Shown one piece after another: positions 59,020 to 64,000 of a DNA stretch of 64,000 nt. The stretch comes from Chitinophagaceae bacterium (lineage in GTDB: Bacteria; Bacteroidota; Bacteroidia; Chitinophagales; Chitinophagaceae): positions 1 to 64,000 of the forward strand of contig JAEUVO010000054.1 in NCBI GenBank assembly GCA_016786885.1, written 5' to 3'. The number at the start of each line of letters is the position of its first letter. Position 1 is the first letter of the stretch. A program made the translations under genes and the position numbers. The notes below the pieces were generated by a model. That model was not told the DNA's origin. It ran no database searches and saw nothing but the letters and a program-made list of their open reading frames with translations.

Positions 59020-59826
59020 CTATTTCCTGGTTTTCTCCAGCAACAGCTCCGGTTCATTGGTAGTAATAAAATCAAAACCGTCTTTTAATAACCAATCCAT
59101 TGTTTCAGCATCGTTCACCGTCCAGGCATTTAAAATAATTTTGTATTTTTTTGCCTCCTCTATCCAACCTGGATTCTTTTTGAACACTGAGAAATGATAA
59201 TCAGCACCGGCGATTCCGTCTGCTTTTAATTGTTCCGGCGATTTTTCTCCATTCAGGTACTGTGTTGATGCTTTGGGGTCGACTTCAATCACTTTCTTCA
59301 ATATGTCGTAATCAAAACTGATGTACACGGTCATTGGAGTTGCTTCCAATTCCTTCACCAGTTCAACTGATCTTTCTGCGATGCGTTTTCCTCTTTCCTT
59401 ACCCAGGCCGGAAGGTTTAATCTCCAGTACCAGCCTTGTTAATTTATTGTCAGCAATACCAGCCAGCAGGTATTCCCGGAGTGTTGGCAATTTTTCACCG
59501 TTTGATAATTTGTATTGGCTCAATTCCGCATAGGTTGTTTTCTCAATTTCCAGTTTATTAAAATGCGGGTCGTGGTTAATGATCAGTGAATCATCTGCTG
59601 TCATCCGCACATCAAATTCAGAGCCTGTACATTTAAGGCGGATTGCTTCTTTCAGCGAAGCAATGGAATTTTCGGGAAAGCCATTTTTTTTAAAAGCACC
59701 ACGATGGGCAACAACAGGGTTAGAAGCAAATTTCGTACTCCTGTTACTTTTTCTTGTAGTTGTACAGGAAATCAACATACCTATACTCACACATATAAAA
59801 ATCATACTTACTTTCCTGAAACTCAT
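59020..59826 (-). CDS. Glycerophosphodiester phosphodiesterase lipoprotein
   Basis: The 268-residue lipoprotein (MLISC, Cys21) is a complete GDPD TIM-barrel enzyme. VVAHRGAFKKNGFPENSIAS has the catalytic His41 and Glu52, EFDVRMTADDSLIINHDPHF carries Glu70, Asp72 and His85, and KIILNAWTVNDAETMDWLLKDGFDFITTNEPELL is the characteristic C-terminal motif. It hydrolyses glycerophosphodiesters to glycerol-3-phosphate and an alcohol. Its ATG overlaps the GH97 stop by one base (TAATG), so it is translated with that enzyme. This places phosphodiester cleavage within glycan breakdown. Confidence 0.92.
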   Translation of the reverse strand: MSFRKVSMIFICVSIGMLISCTTTRKSNRSTKFASNPVVAHRGAFKKNGFPENSIASLKEAIRLKCTGSEFDVRMTADDSLIINHDPHFNKLEIEKTTYAELSQYKLSNGEKLPTLREYLLAGIADNKLTRLVLEIKPSGLGKERGKRIAERSVELVKELEATPMTVYISFDYDILKKVIEVDPKASTQYLNGEKSPEQLKADGIAGADYHFSVFKKNPGWIEEAKKYKIILNAWTVNDAETMDWLLKDGFDFITTNEPELLLEKTRK

Positions 59827-61826
59827 TACTTCGATTTTACATTCAATTTAATCAGAAACCCTCCGCCAGGAGCCATTTTTAAATCATATACTGTTGATGT
59901 ATTGACCGGGCTTTCGTTCATAATATAATCGCTGCCATAATTATGTGCATTGACCCCGTCTTTACAAACCGTGAGATTGTAGCTTCCTTCTGCCAGGAAA
60001 TCAAGTGACAATTGAATATCCCGCGCCTCATTATTATTCAATCCTGCTACAAACCAGTCATTCCCTTTTCTTCTTGCCGTAACAATATACTCACCAATTT
60101 TTCCCTGTAAAATCCTTGTTTCATCCCATACAGTTGGAATGCTTCCCAATAATTCCATGAAAGCCGGTTCCTGCCATCCCTGGCTGATATTACCACTGAA
60201 TATTTGTAATGGGCTGTCATATACCACAAACATAGCCAGTTGCTGACATCGGGTACCAATACTCATCGGGTTTTTACCAATAGGCCTGAACTGGTCTTTT
60301 TGCGCATTTAGTAAAAGACCGGGTTCATAATCCAACGGGCCGGCCAGCATCCGGGTATAAGCAATGGCTACATTATGTTCAGGTGTGGCCAGTTCACTCC
60401 AGATATTCCATTCTGCACCCAATACTCCTTCCTGTGTGATGGCATTCGGCCATGTACGGTTAAATCCTTTAGGCGGGTAAGCTCCATGAAACATCACTGC
60501 AATATTATGATCGGCACAGGCTTTCGCAATCCGGTGATAGAAATTAACCATCGGCTGATCATCCCGATCCATAAAATCTGTCATGATAGAAGCAATACCC
60601 CATTTATTAAACTGCTTTAATGCACTGTCCAATTGTTTATCCAAGGTGGAGCAAAGCGTCCACAACATCAGCCGGATATTGTTTTTATTTGCATACGCTA
60701 CCAATTCCTCCATATTTATATCCGGATTGATCTTAAAAAGATCTTTCACCTCACTCCAGCCGGCATCCAGCATTACCTGGTCGAAACCGAAGCGTTTGGC
60801 AAAATCAATATAATATTTATAAGTAGCGGTATTGATCCCGGCTTTGAATGGAATATTAAAAAGATTTATTCCGGTTATCCACTCATCCGTCCCCTTACCA
60901 TATTTTATCCAGGAAGGATCGGTAATCTTTGATTTATCACCTAGTAACCAGAGCAGGTCATTATCAGGCAGATCAATATCATTTTTTGCAACCAGTACAG
61001 CACGCCACGGTAACACTTTATACTCATTTGCTTTAGCAATATAATTCTCTCTTTCTTCTACTACATATTGCGGAAATTCCCCTTCCATCAATTTTTCTTT
61101 AGCAGGATATGGCGCAAAAACTCCCCTCAGGCCTGAGTTTGTTTTTTGCAAAAACATACCGGGATAATCATACAGGTTGGCATCCGATATGGCAAGATGA
61201 AAGCCATTGGGATGTGAAACAGTGACGGGTGAATAAGTAAGCATGGTATCTGCGATCTCATGTAATACCTGCTTTTTATAGATCGCTTCAAAGCTTGTAT
61301 GAAACCTGTCTACGTTCTGTCGTTTATCCATATTGGCAAACCAAACCACTGCAGTCCTATCGAATTCAAAAACAACATTCTCATTTTTTACGACCGCTGA
61401 ATCCCTGCCATCAAAACCAATACGATAAGCCATTCCCTCATCATACATTCTGAACTGAATATCAAAAAGACTTCTCCTGAAAAGAAGATGAAGCTGGTTG
61501 AATTTTTCAACGATCGTTTTTCTGCGATAAGGAACAGGAACAGTGATCTTTTCATTTTTTGAACTAACCGATAAATCGGACAACTCCAGTTCATCCGAAA
61601 TCTTTCGGATGCCTTTAAAAAACCCTGTCTTCACGTCTGTCCACAGATCAATTGAAGGAGAACTTACAAGTAGTTTATCGTCGCCATATAAAGACCATGA
61701 AATTTTTTTTTCCAATTGTATCTCTAACCGCAGCGATGAATCAGGCGAATACAATAAAAAAGACCGCTGCGAAAACAGGTTTACTGAGAACAGCAGGTTA
61801 AGTACTATTATCAATAATTGCTTCAT
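59826..61826 (-). CDS. Family 97 glycoside hydrolase (SusB-like alpha-glycosidase)
   Basis: The 666-residue exported enzyme (signal peptide about 1-19, LLFSVNLFSQ) has the GH97 layout: an N-terminal beta-supersandwich (about 20-275), a TIM barrel (about 290-560) and a C-terminal beta domain. Barrel text includes GFDQVMLDAGWSEVKDLF, the IASIMTDFMDRDDQPMV stretch and PNAITQEGVLGAEWNIW, a GH97-specific signature. GH97 enzymes are inverting alpha-glucosidases or retaining alpha-galactosidases. The DFMDRDDQ stretch could hold the nucleophile Asp of the retaining type, but I cannot assign it. It starts 24 bases after the upstream GH3. Confidence 0.88.
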   Translation of the reverse strand: MKQLLIIVLNLLFSVNLFSQRSFLLYSPDSSLRLEIQLEKKISWSLYGDDKLLVSSPSIDLWTDVKTGFFKGIRKISDELELSDLSVSSKNEKITVPVPYRRKTIVEKFNQLHLLFRRSLFDIQFRMYDEGMAYRIGFDGRDSAVVKNENVVFEFDRTAVVWFANMDKRQNVDRFHTSFEAIYKKQVLHEIADTMLTYSPVTVSHPNGFHLAISDANLYDYPGMFLQKTNSGLRGVFAPYPAKEKLMEGEFPQYVVEERENYIAKANEYKVLPWRAVLVAKNDIDLPDNDLLWLLGDKSKITDPSWIKYGKGTDEWITGINLFNIPFKAGINTATYKYYIDFAKRFGFDQVMLDAGWSEVKDLFKINPDINMEELVAYANKNNIRLMLWTLCSTLDKQLDSALKQFNKWGIASIMTDFMDRDDQPMVNFYHRIAKACADHNIAVMFHGAYPPKGFNRTWPNAITQEGVLGAEWNIWSELATPEHNVAIAYTRMLAGPLDYEPGLLLNAQKDQFRPIGKNPMSIGTRCQQLAMFVVYDSPLQIFSGNISQGWQEPAFMELLGSIPTVWDETRILQGKIGEYIVTARRKGNDWFVAGLNNNEARDIQLSLDFLAEGSYNLTVCKDGVNAHNYGSDYIMNESPVNTSTVYDLKMAPGGGFLIKLNVKSK

Positions 61827-61850
61827 CAGCGGTCTTTTAAAAAATCTGTT

Positions 61851-64000
61851 TTATTTTATCCAGTTTACTTTACCCTTTTTCACATCTCTTGAATTGCCGC
61901 CGATCATGATCTCAAAATCACCGGCTTCCCAATCAAATTTCAGATCGTAGTTATAGAATTTCAGGTCTTCCGGAGTGATGCTGAAAGAAACCGTTTTGCT
62001 TTCCCCGGCTTTCAGCTCAATCTTCTGGAAGCCTTTCAGTTCTTTCACCGGTCTTGTTACCGAGCCCACCACATCACGGATATATAATTGCACTACCTCC
62101 TTCCCATCATATTTACCAGTGTTGGTAACGGTGACTGAAGCAGTGAGTGTTTGTTTTCCTTTCAGGGAAGCGCTGCTAAGTTTAATATCACTGTAAGCAA
62201 AAGAAGTATAGCTCAATCCAAAACCAAAAGGATAAACAGGATCATTGCTTACATCCAGGTAGTTAGAACGGAATTTTGAAAACCACTTTCCTTCTTCCAA
62301 TGGCCGGCCGGTATTTTTATGATTGTAAAAAATAGGCACTTGTCCTACATTCTGAGGAAATGTTGTGCTCAATTTTCCGGAAGGATTTACATTACCGAAT
62401 AATACGTCTGCAATAGCATAGCCTGCTTCGCTGCCACCGAACCATACATTTAAAATAGCGGGTACATTATCACTTTCCCATTTCAAAGCCAGCGGACGGC
62501 CGGTGAATAACACCAATACTACCGGTTTACCCGTTTTTAATAAAGCTTTCAGCAAGTCTTGCTGAATGGTTGGAATTTCAATATTAGACCGGCTGGATGA
62601 TTCGCCACTCATTTCAGCTGATTCGCCCAGGGCAGCTACTACTACGTCGGCCTCATTGGCGGCGGCTACTGCTTGGCCAATCATAACATCTGTCGGTATG
62701 CTATCTCGATGGAGTGATTTGCCAAACATACCAGCTCTTTCTTCAAAAGCGGCATCATAATCCAAGTTAGACCCTTTGCTGTAAATTATTTTCACATTAT
62801 TTCTTTGCAATACTTCTTGCATACCAGTAAACAAGGAAGTTGCTTTATCAAAATTTGCAGCGACACTCCAGGTGCCGGGCATGTTTTCTTTATTATCAGC
62901 AAGTGGTCCGATCAAAGCAATCGTACCGCTTTTCTTTAACGGCAATACATTGTTTTGATTTTTTAACAACACAAAACTTTGTGCGGCTGTACTCCGGGCT
63001 ACTTGCCTGTGTTCAGCGGTGAACACTTCAGTCTTTGCCCTGTTCTCATCACAATATTTATACGGGTCATCAAATAAACCCAGCTTGTATTTGGCCTCGA
63101 GTATTCTTCTGCAGGCTGCATCTATCTGCGCCAGGGTCACTTTACCTTCTTTCAATGATTTTTGCGTGGTCAGTAAGATACCTTCACCAACCATATCCAT
63201 ATCAATACCGGCCATCAAAGCCCTGGCAGAAACAGTTTGCAGGTCACCAATTCCATGATCGATCATTTCATTGATACCAGTATAGTCTGTTACAAGAAAT
63301 CCTTTAAAACCCCATTGCTTTCTTAACACATCGGTCAGTAACCACTTATTCGCTGTGGCAGGCACGCCATCAATTTCATTAAAAGAAGCCATCACACTTC
63401 CTGCTCCCGCATCCACCGCTGCTTTGTAGGGTGGGAAATATTCGTTATACATCCGCTGATGACTCATGTCCGTTGTGCCATAGTCTCTTCCTGCTTCAGC
63501 AGCTCCATACAATGCATAATGTTTTACACAAGACATGATCGTATTATTCTTTGTAAGATCTGTACCCTGGTAACCTCTCACCATCGCTTTGGCGATCTGT
63601 GATCCGAGGTAAGCATCTTCGCCACTGCCTTCGGCTATGCGTCCCCATCTAGGGTCACGGGCAATATCTACCATGGGTGAAAAAGTCCAGTTAATGCCAT
63701 CTGCACTCGCCTCTACCGCAGCGATACGGGCACTGTTCTCAATCAATTTCATATCCCATGAGCAACTCAACCCCAGTGGGATCGGGAATACTGTTTCATA
63801 ACCATGTATCACATCCATACCAAATATCAATGGGATCTTCAGGCGGCTTTGCTCCACGGCTACTTTCTGTACATCCCTTATTTTAGCCACCGATTTAATA
63901 TTAAAAAGGCCCCCAACCTTTCCTTCTTTGATCTTTTTGGCGATATCCGAACTTTGCGCCTGGCCTGTAACAATGTCACCACTGCCCGGCAAATTCAGTT
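61851..64000 (-). CDS. GH3 beta-glucosidase (BglX-type), copy 2 (5' end off the window)
   Basis: About 715 residues of a second GH3 enzyme are visible; the frame is open to the right edge, so the signal peptide and start lie beyond it. The barrel has GMDVIHGYETVFPIPLG, FSPMVDIARDPRWGRIAEGSGED and the nucleophile Asp in GFKGFLVTDYTG. The C-terminal domain has GESAEMSGESSSRSN, and an FN3-like end closes with GGNSRDVKKGKVNW. Architecture and spacing match copy 1 at 55169-57406. It is upstream of GH97 in the same direction and may be preceded by further operon genes, such as SusC/SusD, off the window. Confidence 0.9.
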   Translation of the reverse strand, partial: LNLPGSGDIVTGQAQSSDIAKKIKEGKVGGLFNIKSVAKIRDVQKVAVEQSRLKIPLIFGMDVIHGYETVFPIPLGLSCSWDMKLIENSARIAAVEASADGINWTFSPMVDIARDPRWGRIAEGSGEDAYLGSQIAKAMVRGYQGTDLTKNNTIMSCVKHYALYGAAEAGRDYGTTDMSHQRMYNEYFPPYKAAVDAGAGSVMASFNEIDGVPATANKWLLTDVLRKQWGFKGFLVTDYTGINEMIDHGIGDLQTVSARALMAGIDMDMVGEGILLTTQKSLKEGKVTLAQIDAACRRILEAKYKLGLFDDPYKYCDENRAKTEVFTAEHRQVARSTAAQSFVLLKNQNNVLPLKKSGTIALIGPLADNKENMPGTWSVAANFDKATSLFTGMQEVLQRNNVKIIYSKGSNLDYDAAFEERAGMFGKSLHRDSIPTDVMIGQAVAAANEADVVVAALGESAEMSGESSSRSNIEIPTIQQDLLKALLKTGKPVVLVLFTGRPLALKWESDNVPAILNVWFGGSEAGYAIADVLFGNVNPSGKLSTTFPQNVGQVPIFYNHKNTGRPLEEGKWFSKFRSNYLDVSNDPVYPFGFGLSYTSFAYSDIKLSSASLKGKQTLTASVTVTNTGKYDGKEVVQLYIRDVVGSVTRPVKELKGFQKIELKAGESKTVSFSITPEDLKFYNYDLKFDWEAGDFEIMIGGNSRDVKKGKVNWIK

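Noticed and set aside
1..64000. Mobile element, prophage or tRNA gene
   Set aside because: No transposase, integrase, phage structural gene, terminal inverted repeats or tRNA-like fold was found. Neighbouring genes are conserved housekeeping or envelope types.

Overview
The window is chromosomal DNA of a member of the Bacteroidota, most likely the Chitinophagaceae (inference). The signs are a GldC gliding protein, a T9SS sorting domain, DUF4290 and DUF4834 family proteins, SusB-type GH97 and BglX-type GH3 enzymes, and many TANNTTTG promoter boxes with no Shine-Dalgarno sequences. I found no rRNA, tRNA, CRISPR array, phage or insertion sequence. Coding density is very high: no gene-free stretch exceeds 300 bases, and several convergent gene pairs abut with 0-20 bases between them.

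Layout. 1-6.9 kb: gldC (partial), a glycosyltransferase, a T9SS cargo protein, a DUF4290 protein with an RGG tail, murA (catalytic Cys replaced by Asp), a cupin, a DUF1080 protein and a base-excision glycosylase. 7-10 kb: a LytS/LytTR-type two-component pair directly downstream of a two-FAS1-domain surface lipoprotein, whose upstream region carries three direct repeats at an exact 21-bp period. 10-14.3 kb: cysS, an exo/endonuclease-phosphatase family protein, a DUF1569 protein and two small exported proteins. 14.4-18 kb: paaZ, an enoyl-CoA hydratase and a second DNA glycosylase. 18-24.3 kb: a minus-strand run of lptB, a HAD phosphatase, adenosine deaminase, a GH3-type acyl-adenylating enzyme, a sorbosone-dehydrogenase-like protein (apparent frameshift in its signal peptide), fabG and a small membrane protein. 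24.3-34 kb: metF, a PPIC foldase with a TlpA-like thioredoxin, rlmD, two adjacent rhomboids (the second lacks its catalytic His), adk and msrB. 34-44.5 kb: an M16 protease, an SRPBCC/GyrI-like protein, an aminotransferase, two small proteins including a 46-residue lipoprotein, a MurG-like glycosyltransferase, an EamA transporter, sixA and a PurF-like protein. 44.5-54 kb: a six-PAS histidine kinase, a SurA-like foldase and the rimP-nusA-infB operon.

54.4-64 kb is a single minus-strand glycan-degradation operon read right to left: GH3, GH97, glycerophosphodiester phosphodiesterase, an ADP-ribosylglycohydrolase-fold lipoprotein, GH3 and a serine esterase. It runs off the right edge, where SusC/SusD genes might be expected. 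This is the closest thing here to an undescribed system: two beta-glucosidase-type enzymes, an alpha-glycosidase, a phosphodiesterase and an ARH-fold enzyme suggest a phosphoglycerol-substituted or otherwise unusual glycan (speculative).

Most of the window is housekeeping. The observations most worth a second look are the 21-bp repeat operator next to the LytTR system, a leader hairpin before rimP-nusA-infB, the repeated placement of promoter boxes only 4-8 bases before start codons (near-leaderless mRNAs), the His-less rhomboid and the glycan operon.
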